Shown here piece by piece: positions 27,775 to 35,147 of a stretch of DNA of 64,000 bases. This DNA comes from Gluconobacter wancherniae NBRC 103581 (GTDB lineage Bacteria; Pseudomonadota; Alphaproteobacteria; Acetobacterales; Acetobacteraceae): contig NZ_BJUZ01000002.1 of assembly GCF_007988885.1 (NCBI RefSeq), positions 310,001 through 374,000 of the forward strand, written 5' to 3'. A program made the position numbers and the translations under genes. The first letter of the stretch is position 1. Each line of letters starts with the position of its first letter. The notes beneath the pieces are model-generated. The model ran no database searches, was not told where the DNA came from, and was given only the letters and a program-made list of their open reading frames with translations.

Positions 27775-28463
27775 TGTTCGGTGCCGTAAATCTTCAGGAA
27801 GCTGTCGGCCGTAAAAACCGCCAGCTTCTGGATGCTGGCTGCGTCATCCTCAACCGGCAGCATGAGCCGACGGCGCTGTACGATACGCGTCTGGCACATC
27901 ATCATGAACTGCTCGGCCGTGAGGGCTGGGTCGTCGATAACGACGACGCCTTCGGCGGCTTTGCGGGCAAGCCATGTGGACAGACTGTCAAGCGTACGGG
28001 CGAAGCCATAGCGCCAGAATGTATCGGCCAGATTGGGAAACTGCGAAGCTTCCGCCACGATGATGCGGTACAGGCTCATGGAGGCGGGGCTGAGCAGGAC
28101 CTTGACGACAGCGGTCGCGAGTTGGATCAGGCCTGTTCGGAAGTCGAGCCCGTCATCATTGACCGCAGCAAAAAGCATGTCCAGCTTGGTGCGGCTCTGT
28201 TCTTCGAAGAACGCGGAGAAAAGGGACGCCTTGCCATCGAAGTGGTTGTAGAGCGTTCCCTTGGAAACGCCGGCTTCCCGCGCGATCTGGGACATGGACG
28301 CCCCTTCATATCCAGACGCCAGAAAGACGGTGCCAGCACCAGCCAGAATCTGGTTGCGCTTGGCACGAATGGCGCACGCGGAGGCGCTGTCTTCGTCTCT
28401 GGCAGTACCAGAAAGGCGATCGTCCTCGATGCTGCTCATGCTGGCCAAGGGTCCTTTTGTCAT
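27768..28463 (-). CDS. TetR-family repressor of the emrAB/nodT-type locus
   Basis: The 231-residue regulator has an N-terminal TetR helix-turn-helix (I-L-A-G-A-G-T-V-F-L-A, I-A-R-E-A-G-V-S-K-G-T-L-Y-N-H-F) preceded by about 35 extra residues. The C-terminal half is a variable ligand domain of the AefR/TetR_C type. A 19-bp palindrome lies 22 bp before its ATG and a near copy precedes emrA, so it probably represses itself, emrAB and the divergent channel gene. The inducer is unknown. Confidence 0.87.
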   Translation of the reverse strand: MTKGPLASMSSIEDDRLSGTARDEDSASACAIRAKRNQILAGAGTVFLASGYEGASMSQIAREAGVSKGTLYNHFDGKASLFSAFFEEQSRTKLDMLFAAVNDDGLDFRTGLIQLATAVVKVLLSPASMSLYRIIVAEASQFPNLADTFWRYGFARTLDSLSTWLARKAAEGVVVIDDPALTAEQFMMMCQTRIVQRRRLMLPVEDDAASIQKLAVFTADSFLKIYGTEHQ

Positions 28464-28485
28464 TCATCCGTAATATTGAACATGC

Positions 28486-28504
28486 TGACCGAACTGGTCG
28501 GTCA
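28486..28504. promoter_or_regulatory. Putative TetR operator between tetR and the channel gene
   Basis: The palindrome TGACCGAACTGGTCGGTCA has the same 7-bp arms as the site at 24978-24996. It lies in the divergent region, 22 bp from the tetR ATG and 33 bp from the GTG of the efflux channel gene, so one bound dimer could block both promoters. Confidence 0.72.
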
Positions 28505-28537
28505 TCGCAAGATCATTTCCGTTTCAGGAGCCTATTT

Positions 28538-30088
28538 GTGAGCGCACGCCCTCTTTCCCGCGCGCTGCTGTCCGGCTGCGCCGCCCTTGCCCTGTCTGGA
28601 TGCATGGTCGGGCCGAAGTATCAGGCCCCAAAGCCCTGGTCGCCCCAGCAATATGCCAATCATAGCCTGGGCGCGCCTTACAGCGTGACCAGCGAAACGG
28701 AGATGGCGAGCCAGTGGTGGCAGCTTTTCCATGACGCGGAACTCACATCCCTTGAAGAGCGCGTGGCAACGCAGAACCTTTCGTTCCGGCTTGCCACGGC
28801 AAACCTCGCGCAGAGCCGCGCACAACTCATTATGGCAGGTGCTGAGCGTTTTCCGGGTCTGAGTGCTTCCGGATCATACTCACGCTCGCAGTATAGCACG
28901 AAGGAACTGCAGGAAGTTATTAGCCGTGTTGGCCATAACGTTGGCGGGCAGTATGGTAATCTGCTCTCTGATTCTGCTGGAAGCGCGACTGTTCCCCTGC
29001 TGAATCAGTGGAAAGACTCCATCGACGCGACCTACGAGATCGACCTCTGGGGGCGTGTGGCGCATGAGTATGCGGCGGCCAAGGCGGATCTACAGGCATC
29101 GGACGAAGAGCGGCGTTCTGTTCTGATTGCCCGTCAGGCCGACATGGCTCGCGCATATATGACATTACGCGGGGACCAGCAGCGTCTGAAGATCCTGCAG
29201 GACAACGTGCAGACACTTCAGCATATCGTCACCATTGCTCAGGAACGCGTGCGTGGCGGGTTGGTGACGCAGCTTGATGTGGAATCCGCGAACGCACGTC
29301 TGCACGATACCGTTGCTCAGGAAGCCCAGCTTCAGCAGGGTGTGGCGCAGGAAATGAATGCGGTTGCGCTCCTGCTCGGTGCTCCGCCAGAGAGCCTGAA
29401 TACCGAGCTGGAGAAGGGGGCAGGGATTCCTGTTGTTCCGCCAGTTGTGCCAGTGGGCATTCCGTCGGAGCTTGCGCAGCGTCGTCCGGACATTCGCGAG
29501 GCTGACGCCAAGCTGAGGGCTGCTGTTGCGGAAGTGGGCGAGGCAACAGCGGATTTCTACCCGAAAGTGACGATCAGCGCTGATTTCGGCTTTCAGACAC
29601 TCTCGATCCGCGACATGGGTTTCTGGAACGCCCGTGCGTGGAATGTTGGTCCGTCCATCTCATTGCCGATTTTTCAGGGCGGACGCTTGCGTGGTCAACT
29701 GGCTTTGAAAAAATATGGACAGAAGGCCGCGGCAATCTCCTATCAGCAAACGGTCATTCAGGCTTGGCATGATGTGGATAACGCATTGATCGCGTATCGT
29801 GATGAGCAGTTGCATCGGAAGGGACTTGAGCAGGCTGTGGCAGATAACCGCCGTGCTCTCGCTCTCGCCCAGAGCCAGTATCGTAGCGGTCTGGTGACGT
29901 ATCTGAACGTTCTGAATGCTCAAGGTCAGTTGCAGTCTGCACAGATCGATCTGGCAAACAGCGAAGCAACGCTCGCGACAAACCTGACCCGTCTTTACAA
30001 CGCTCTTGGTGGCGGTTGGGAAACCGCGCTTCCTGTCAGTGTTGATCCGTCAAAAACCAAACTGGCTTCTGCAACGGCAGGCCCCTGA
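28538..30088 (+). CDS. NodT-family outer membrane efflux lipoprotein
   Basis: The GTG at 28538, with AGGAG about 8 nt upstream, is preferred over a longer frame that would run through the operator. The product has 516 residues, a lipobox (ALSGC) followed by M-V-G-P-K-Y-Q-A-P, typical of NodT-type outer membrane factors, and long helical repeats with R-R-P-D-I-R-E-A-D. It probably completes the EmrAB pump as the outer membrane channel. The shared operator with emrA supports one regulon although tetR separates them. Confidence 0.88.
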   Translation: MSARPLSRALLSGCAALALSGCMVGPKYQAPKPWSPQQYANHSLGAPYSVTSETEMASQWWQLFHDAELTSLEERVATQNLSFRLATANLAQSRAQLIMAGAERFPGLSASGSYSRSQYSTKELQEVISRVGHNVGGQYGNLLSDSAGSATVPLLNQWKDSIDATYEIDLWGRVAHEYAAAKADLQASDEERRSVLIARQADMARAYMTLRGDQQRLKILQDNVQTLQHIVTIAQERVRGGLVTQLDVESANARLHDTVAQEAQLQQGVAQEMNAVALLLGAPPESLNTELEKGAGIPVVPPVVPVGIPSELAQRRPDIREADAKLRAAVAEVGEATADFYPKVTISADFGFQTLSIRDMGFWNARAWNVGPSISLPIFQGGRLRGQLALKKYGQKAAAISYQQTVIQAWHDVDNALIAYRDEQLHRKGLEQAVADNRRALALAQSQYRSGLVTYLNVLNAQGQLQSAQIDLANSEATLATNLTRLYNALGGGWETALPVSVDPSKTKLASATAGP

Positions 30089-30094
30089 TTTCCA

Positions 30095-30126
30095 GCCTGA
30101 AAGTCTCGGCAACTGGGCTTTCAGGC
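30095..30126 (+). terminator. Probable terminator after the NodT-type channel gene
   Basis: Perfect 9-bp inverted repeat GCCTGAAAG / CTTTCAGGC with a 14-nt spacer starts 7 bp after the stop; a short TTTT follows about 10 nt later. The distance to the T-run makes this moderate. Confidence 0.5.
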
Positions 30127-30462
30127 GGACGGCTTTTCAGCGCGTATAGCTTTTCTTTTCCCAAGCCGGTTGACTCTGATGATGTGCGGAGGGTATCGAG
30201 CACCCCTCCCACGCAGTTTGCCGAAGATGGGAACTTTTCCTGTTTCTAGGTAGCTCGTTGAAACTGCGATTTTCTTTTTCGGTAACTCACCGATAATCCA
30301 CAGACTTACCCCCTGACCGAATCGTCGTGTAGCCGGGGTTTTTTCTTGGTTTGTGCATTTTGCGGGAGTCTGTACACGGCAGTCATGCACAGGCGTCCTG
30401 TTTAGCGGATTCTTAACTTCGGCGGTCTATTTTTGGGTCTCTTCCAACCGTGGAGACCTGTG
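30127..30462. other. Intergenic region without a supported gene
   Basis: About 340 bp. A minus-strand open frame of 89 codons (30121-30390) gives a basic peptide without recognisable family, and it overlaps the upstream hairpin; I do not call it. A small GC hairpin occurs near 30185-30220. The promoter of the small gene at 30463 probably lies in the last 100 bp. Confidence 0.4.
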
Positions 30463-30672
30463 ATGCTCATACAAGATATTCGGAAAACCGCTGCTGAACT
30501 GATGGTTGAATATGGAGAGGCGGCGCTATGCATTGCCGCCGATCGCGCCGAGTTTGCAACGGACCGAAGGGATTTCGTCCGTCAGAAATATTGGACCGAT
30601 ATCTATGATATCATTCGCAGGCTCCCTGATTCAAAAAAACAGGTAAGCGCTGCTCTGGTCGACGCGAACTGA
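30463..30672 (+). CDS. Small conserved-looking hypothetical protein
   Basis: The ATG at 30463 with GGAG 7 nt upstream gives 69 residues. The peptide is alpha-helical in character, with Ala/Glu-rich helices and D-R-A-E-F-A-T-D-R-R, and has no signal or membrane segment. I recognise no family. A perfect hairpin just after the stop supports it being a separate short gene. The function is unknown. Confidence 0.6.
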   Translation: MLIQDIRKTAAELMVEYGEAALCIAADRAEFATDRRDFVRQKYWTDIYDIIRRLPDSKKQVSAALVDAN

Positions 30673-30686
30673 CCAGCAGTTACTTG

Positions 30687-30708
30687 CGGCCCTCGCTTGT
30701 GAGGGCCG
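30687..30708. terminator. Strong GC hairpin between convergent genes
   Basis: Perfect 8-bp stem CGGCCCTC / GAGGGCCG with a 6-nt loop between the small gene and the convergent ROK kinase gene. No T-run follows on either strand; the terminator call is from position. Confidence 0.5.
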
Positions 30709-30716
30709 GGTAAAGA

Positions 30717-31652
30717 TTACTCGGTAACGTCCCACAGCCACGCGGCCCCGCGCACGCCGGAGCTGTCTCCATGCTTATTGCGGACGATTGGCGTTGTGCA
30801 TGTTGGTGTAATGACGTTGCGCGCGAGCAGAGGCGGCACTTTGTCATAAATCGTGTCGAGGTTTGAAAGGCCGCCACCTAGAACGATCATGTCTGGGTCG
30901 AGGACGTTGATGATCATTGCGCAGGCGCGTGCGAACCGGTCCATATAGCGGTCGAGAGCTGCGACAGCTGTTTGGTCGCCATTGCGTGCGGCATCTTCAA
31001 TGCCAGCAGCGCTCTTGCTTCCAGGGCCCTTCCAGTCTTCTGCCAGTGCTGCACCACATAGGTAGCGCTCAAGACAGCCCTCATTGCCGCAGAAGCACTT
31101 CCGCATTGGAAATTCTTCAAGCGTGACCCAGGGAAGCGGCAGGTGCCCCCATTCCCCGGCAATGTGGTGGCGCCCTGTCACAACCTGACCACGCGTCACG
31201 ATACCGGCGCCCATGCCCGTGCCGATGATAACGCCGAACACTGTCGCTGCGCCGACGCCCGCACCGTCCGAAGCTTCGGAGAGAGCAAAGCAGTTCGCGT
31301 CGTTTTCGGAGCGTACAGGGCGTGCCATGGCCGCCTCAAGGTCTCTACCGAAAGGCTGATTGTTCAGCCATGTTGCGTTCGAGTTCTTGATCAGCCCGGT
31401 TTCGGGAGAAATTGCTCCCGGAATGCCGATGCCAAGCGTGGAGGATTTTTGCCCGTCTGTCGCGATGTGACTGGAAACACAGCCAAGACGCTTTTCGACG
31501 TTTGCAACGAGATCCCTGACGGCAATGACCGCCTCAGGATAAATTCCAGGGTTGGGGATACGCTCGCGCAGTACCAGTTCGCCGGAGCGATCAAGGGCTG
31601 CGATTTCGATCTTTGTTCCACCCAAATCGATACCGAGGCGATAGTCAGCCAT
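30717..31652 (-). CDS. ROK-family sugar kinase, probably fructokinase
   Basis: The 311-residue kinase has the ATP-binding DLGGTKIE start, G-T-G-M-G-A-G phosphate loop, the ROK catalytic H-I-A-G-E-W-G-H segment and the zinc motif C-F-C-G-N-E-G-C-L-E. This matches Mak-type fructokinases; glucose, mannose or N-acetylglucosamine as substrate cannot be excluded. Fructokinase would fit the two fructose-forming mannitol dehydrogenases elsewhere in the window, but they are not linked. Upstream is an inverted repeat at 31727-31762. Confidence 0.85.
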   Translation of the reverse strand: MADYRLGIDLGGTKIEIAALDRSGELVLRERIPNPGIYPEAVIAVRDLVANVEKRLGCVSSHIATDGQKSSTLGIGIPGAISPETGLIKNSNATWLNNQPFGRDLEAAMARPVRSENDANCFALSEASDGAGVGAATVFGVIIGTGMGAGIVTRGQVVTGRHHIAGEWGHLPLPWVTLEEFPMRKCFCGNEGCLERYLCGAALAEDWKGPGSKSAAGIEDAARNGDQTAVAALDRYMDRFARACAMIINVLDPDMIVLGGGLSNLDTIYDKVPPLLARNVITPTCTTPIVRNKHGDSSGVRGAAWLWDVTE

Positions 31653-31976
31653 CTGTTGCCTAACTGTTTTCTGACAGCACTTGCCCGTGCAGAACCGGGA
31701 GTGTGTGATGAACGGGTAGAGAGGTATGCGACAGAGTTTCGTAACTGAAAACCTCTGTCGCAGAACTGTTTACATCACAAGACGCGGACATTTGATCGTC
31801 ACGGTCTCAAGGAGACGGGAAAAATCGGTATTTTCCACCAAGTTTTTGAGCATGAGGGGTAATCTGGGCCTGAGCGTAGTGACAGGGGCAAGCTTACGTG
31901 AAGTGCGATTCGAGTAAGTCGCCAAGACATCGATGCCTGTGAGTGATGCTGAATATTTAAAAAGAATCGGAAATTA
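31653..31976. other. Intergenic region with a long inverted repeat
   Basis: No gene is supported in these 324 bp. The most visible element is a perfect 10-bp inverted repeat TGCGACAGAG / CTCTGTCGCA (31727-31736 and 31753-31762) with a 16-nt spacer, about 75 bp before the ROK kinase ATG. It could be an operator or a leader hairpin; no T-run follows. Confidence 0.45.
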
Positions 31977-32051
31977 TGGTGCCGGATGCAGGATTTGAAC
32001 CCGCGACCTTCGGTTTACAAAACCGCTGCACTACCACTGTGCTAATCCGGC
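31977..32051 (-). tRNA. tRNA-Thr (anticodon UGU)
   Basis: On the minus strand a full cloverleaf can be read: acceptor stem GCCGGAT/ATCCGGC, D arm with GCAC/GTGC, anticodon loop TTTGTAA giving anticodon TGT, and T arm around GGTTCAAATC. The terminal CCA is encoded at 31977-31979. It reads ACA and, by wobble, other Thr codons. It stands alone between the ROK kinase and the MscS-type gene. Confidence 0.95.
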
Positions 32052-32137
32052 ATATGGCGGTTTCCAGCCATATTTCTGCTTCAGAACTGATGTGACGAGG
32101 TATGATCTGTTCGGATCATTCTTGCCAGGTTCCTGAG

Positions 32138-32273
32138 CTGGAGCCGTTTTGAGGGTTGTTGCGTTTCCCGTCAAGAGGAAAGCGGCTCCAGAAATGACGA
32201 ACTTTATAAATGACGTTCAGAGATGCCTGATGAGGCCTGAAATACCTTGGATCAGAGGCATTTCAGGTTTTTT
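32138..32273 (+). ncRNA. Candidate small structured RNA ending in an intrinsic terminator
   Basis: A perfect 9-bp inverted repeat CTGGAGCCG / CGGCTCCAG (32138-32146, 32183-32191) encloses an inner TTTCC/GGAAA hairpin. About 45 nt further on lies a terminator hairpin with a T6 tail at 32236-32273. All are on the plus strand, where no protein gene is present to use the terminator. I do not recognise the RNA family and see no certain promoter. Confidence 0.4.
32236..32273 (+). terminator. Intrinsic terminator
   Basis: Stem CCTGAAAT / ATTTCAGG (32236-32243, 32260-32267) directly followed by TTTTTT. It points in plus direction, against the convergent MscS-type gene, and has no plus-strand protein gene in front of it. 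Confidence 0.7.
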
Positions 32274-32279
32274 GCTTTT

Positions 32280-34685
32280 TCAGGCCGGAGTTGCCGGAAG
32301 ATCGGTTTGCAACTTTCCGGGGACGGGTGTTGGTGGCTCAGGAGTGTCGTAGGCCAGGTGTAACGGAACATCGGGAGGTGTCGTGTAATAGGATGTGGGT
32401 GTGTAGAATTTGATCTGCGCACTCGCAAAGCGGTTGGCGATCCGGCGGTAGAATTCGCGTTTGACCTTCCATTTCATCATTGGTGCCGTTCGGATGCTGC
32501 CGAGGATCGTAGCGCCTCCACTGTCACTTTTGTCCACGCCGAGGTCGTTGAAGTCCGACAGGATGAGGGGGCCGAAGATCTTGTCTTCGCGCATCTCACT
32601 CACGGCATCAGCCATGATCGAGACAACGCGTGTCAGGTCTTCGGACAGGTCCACCTGTTGGCGAACAATGATCTGGTTATAGCCGCGGGCGGTGTTCGCG
32701 ATTGAAGAAACGGACGAGAAGGGGATGATGTGCAGGTCTCCGTCGACATCGCGGACTTTCACTGTGCGGATCGACAGGTTCTCCACCGTTCCCGATACTC
32801 CACCTGTCGTAACCCAGTCACCGACCTGAATGGCATCTTCGACCAGCATGAAGAATCCGGTGATGAAGTCTTTTACGAGGCTTTGTGACCCGAACGCGAT
32901 AGCCGCACCCATGATGCCGGCGCCCGTGAGGAGAGGTGTGACGTTGATGCCGATCTGGGAAAGGGTTGTGACGGTCACGATGATCACGATGATTGCCAGC
33001 AGGACTGTCCGGATGATCGGGAGGACGGTGCGCAGGCGGGTCGCGCGGGCGCGCTGGTCCGAACTTTCAAAGCGTGCGAGCTGGTGGGTCAGCATCACGT
33101 TGACCATCTCCCAGATGCCAACGGCGATGCTGACGGCGATGAGCATCGTGACAGCGGCATCCAGCAGATGGCTTCCAAGCGTGTTGTGAATGAAGAAGCC
33201 CACGGTTGGCAGACCCCAGGCCTCCGTCATCGCAACCAGTGTCAGGAAGAGCAGGACACCCGTCAGAATGGCACGGGCGAAGGGGTAGTAGCGGTTGGCA
33301 CGCTTCTGGAGCTCTGGGAAACGCTCAATCAGTGCTGGATTTACGCGAAAAAAGCGATCCTGCAGTCCATAAGCCAGAACTGAAAGCAGGCGCGAGGCCA
33401 CGAGGATGCCGATGGTGACCCCCGTTGTATCCCAGATCCATACATACCCCCCGGGTAAATGGGCAGCCCACACAACCCAGAGCGAAATATCGAGGAACAT
33501 TGCGGGCACCCACCATAAACGCGCGACGGCGCCTACGAAGGCCCACATGGAACTGTCGCCCCCGAAAGAGGGTTGAAGCGCGCGCGTTACGATGTGGCGG
33601 ATGCGCCAGATAAACGCTGCAATAAGAACATGCTCCACCAGTACGACGGCGCGGATCATGGCGCCTGTTCCACGGGGAGACAGGTTGAACTCACTGCCCA
33701 GTACGGAAAGACACAGCACAATTGCCGGAGCCGCGACGAGAACGTTCCACCAGCGGGTGAGCAGGTGGGCTGTGGCATCGGTGGCTGGCAGCAGGCGGAT
33801 TGTTGGCGAGCGTGGTGCGAGGCCTGTCTCAATGAACAGATAGAGGCATCGTGCGCCCGCGTAGCATTCAGCCAGCGTCAGGGTAACGTTCGTTGCCTGC
33901 CTGCTCCATGGAATGATCCACGTGGAGAGATAGGCAATCGCGAAGAAGGCCAGGACGGGGAGGACCTTCAACAGAAAATGGGCCAGTGCATAGGGGATGC
34001 GTACGAGGAAACGCAGCGTCTCCACCTGCCGTCTCTGGTCGGCTGCACGGGTTTTGCTGGCGGTGTCCGTATCACTCGTAGGGGCGTTTTTCTGAGATGC
34101 CTCGACACGTGCCTGTTGCTGAACCTCAAGGTTCTGTGCTCGGGCCGTTACGCGGAGAAGTGGCTTATGTAGCATCAGAACCAGAACGCGCTCTACAGCG
34201 AGGGCACAGCCGATGACGAGTAGCGCGCCTAGAAAGGCATTCAGGATCGTTTTTCGGGCGTCTGGTGAGGAGAACTGCTGTTGTGCCCAGTGTGCGACAA
34301 GGCCGAGATCGCTGAACAGGCCCAGAAAATTATGGCCGTAAACCATTGTCTCGGAGCGCAGGCTCGTAAGTCCTGTTCCGAGTTCCGGTGGGACAGCCGA
34401 AGTCTGTGATTTAGGCGCTATGGTGGCGGGTAGCCCTTTGGCCATAAGGCTCAGGGTGTGCGTGAAGGCATCGCGCTGCTTCGGATCGTTCAGCACATTC
34501 AGAAGTTGCTGGGCTTCCTGCTGCGACAGTGGAGTGGGCGCTGGCACAGTTGCCGCAGGGGCAGCATGTGCGTGGTCTGCACCGAGCGGAGATAGCAGTA
34601 TCGAAATAAGTAAAATGAAGGCCGACAGCATCCCGTAAGGAGAAACAAAACGGGTGTGTGTGGTGCTGGTCTGGGAGGGTATCAT
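32280..34685 (-). CDS. Large MscS-family mechanosensitive channel (YbiO/MscM-like)
   Basis: The 801-residue protein has a signal-like N terminus (AHAAP near residue 43), a periplasmic part, many membrane helices and a C-terminal MscS core. The pore helix runs through TGAGIMGAAIAFGSQSLVKD, followed by F-M-L-V-E-D, V-G-D-W-V, G-T-V-E-N-L-S-I-R-T and I-P-F-S-S-V. It would release solutes during hypo-osmotic stress. The ATG at 34685 lies inside the 3' arm of a 16-bp inverted repeat and has no clear ribosome site; a later ATG at 34631 is an alternative start. Confidence 0.9.
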   Translation of the reverse strand: MIPSQTSTTHTRFVSPYGMLSAFILLISILLSPLGADHAHAAPAATVPAPTPLSQQEAQQLLNVLNDPKQRDAFTHTLSLMAKGLPATIAPKSQTSAVPPELGTGLTSLRSETMVYGHNFLGLFSDLGLVAHWAQQQFSSPDARKTILNAFLGALLVIGCALAVERVLVLMLHKPLLRVTARAQNLEVQQQARVEASQKNAPTSDTDTASKTRAADQRRQVETLRFLVRIPYALAHFLLKVLPVLAFFAIAYLSTWIIPWSRQATNVTLTLAECYAGARCLYLFIETGLAPRSPTIRLLPATDATAHLLTRWWNVLVAAPAIVLCLSVLGSEFNLSPRGTGAMIRAVVLVEHVLIAAFIWRIRHIVTRALQPSFGGDSSMWAFVGAVARLWWVPAMFLDISLWVVWAAHLPGGYVWIWDTTGVTIGILVASRLLSVLAYGLQDRFFRVNPALIERFPELQKRANRYYPFARAILTGVLLFLTLVAMTEAWGLPTVGFFIHNTLGSHLLDAAVTMLIAVSIAVGIWEMVNVMLTHQLARFESSDQRARATRLRTVLPIIRTVLLAIIVIIVTVTTLSQIGINVTPLLTGAGIMGAAIAFGSQSLVKDFITGFFMLVEDAIQVGDWVTTGGVSGTVENLSIRTVKVRDVDGDLHIIPFSSVSSIANTARGYNQIIVRQQVDLSEDLTRVVSIMADAVSEMREDKIFGPLILSDFNDLGVDKSDSGGATILGSIRTAPMMKWKVKREFYRRIANRFASAQIKFYTPTSYYTTPPDVPLHLAYDTPEPPTPVPGKLQTDLPATPA

Positions 34686-34734
34686 GAGCTGTCTGTCTGA
34701 CGGGGCTTCCGCGCCGAACAGACGGACAGCTCAT
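34684..34734 (-). promoter_or_regulatory. Hairpin covering the MscS-type start codon
   Basis: ATGAGCTGTCTGTCTG (34684-34699) and CAGACGGACAGCTCAT (34719-34734) form a 16-bp inverted repeat with one mismatch. In the minus-strand mRNA the start codon and the region before it would be paired. A short upstream frame, starting at an ATG at 34738, ends in a TGA overlapping the channel ATG, which suggests coupling or translational control. Confidence 0.4.
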
Positions 34735-34988
34735 GCATGGCGCTGACTTTTGCCGCAGCGGAGGGGAAAGTCAGGAAAATGCCCGAAACTGGCGGCCTGT
34801 GAGGCGCATCACTCCAAGGTGGTCCTGATGCGGCGAAGTCTGTGAGTAGCGGCAGGCGGACCAGACGGTCCATCTGTCACGTTTCGGGTTGATCCTGTCC
34901 CCTGTGCTGCGGCCTGTCCATCCAAAAGCAGGGAATAGGGCGTTGAACGGCGTTATTTTTCTAAATTCCGCCGCTCCTGAGTTTGCTT
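34735..34988. other. Spacer between lipoprotein and channel genes
   Basis: About 250 bp with no supported gene. A minus-strand open frame entering from 34873 reads through to the ATGA at 34682-34685, but its residues show no family. Leader sequence and promoter for the channel gene probably lie here. Confidence 0.35.
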
Positions 34989-35147
34989 TCAGGAATGGGC
35001 GGGGGCCATCAGGTCCGCAGGTGGTGGTAGGTGCGATGAGTTTGTCGTGACGCCATAACCATCAGGCGAAAGTCCGTGATGGACGGGCTGACGTGCGCAG
35101 GCACTGAGCGCGAGGATGGCAGCCAGCGTGAGAATTTTACGGGTCAT
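34989..35147 (-). CDS. Small lipoprotein coupled to the Mrp/ApbC gene
   Basis: The ATG (35145-35147) overlaps the stop of the Mrp/ApbC gene as ATGA. The 52-residue product has a lipoprotein signal MTRKILTLAAILALSAC, with lipobox LSAC and acylated Cys17. A short Pro/His/Ser-rich tail follows with no recognised domain. Small size and coupling make it easy to miss. Membrane anchoring is inferred from the lipobox; the role is unknown. Confidence 0.72.
   Translation of the reverse strand: MTRKILTLAAILALSACARQPVHHGLSPDGYGVTTNSSHLPPPADLMAPAHS

Noticed and set aside
28457-28537. An upstream start for the NodT-type channel protein
   Set aside because: It would place the TetR palindrome inside the coding region and add residues unlike a lipoprotein signal; the GTG at 28538 has a good AGGAG.
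30121-30390. An 89-codon minus-strand frame after the NodT-type channel gene
   Set aside because: Basic, no family resemblance, no clear ribosome site, and it overlaps the hairpin following the channel gene.
34682-34873. A 63-codon minus-strand frame ending in ATGA at the MscS-type start
   Set aside because: The protein looks random; only its last part, as a possible short leader frame, is kept as a regulatory idea.
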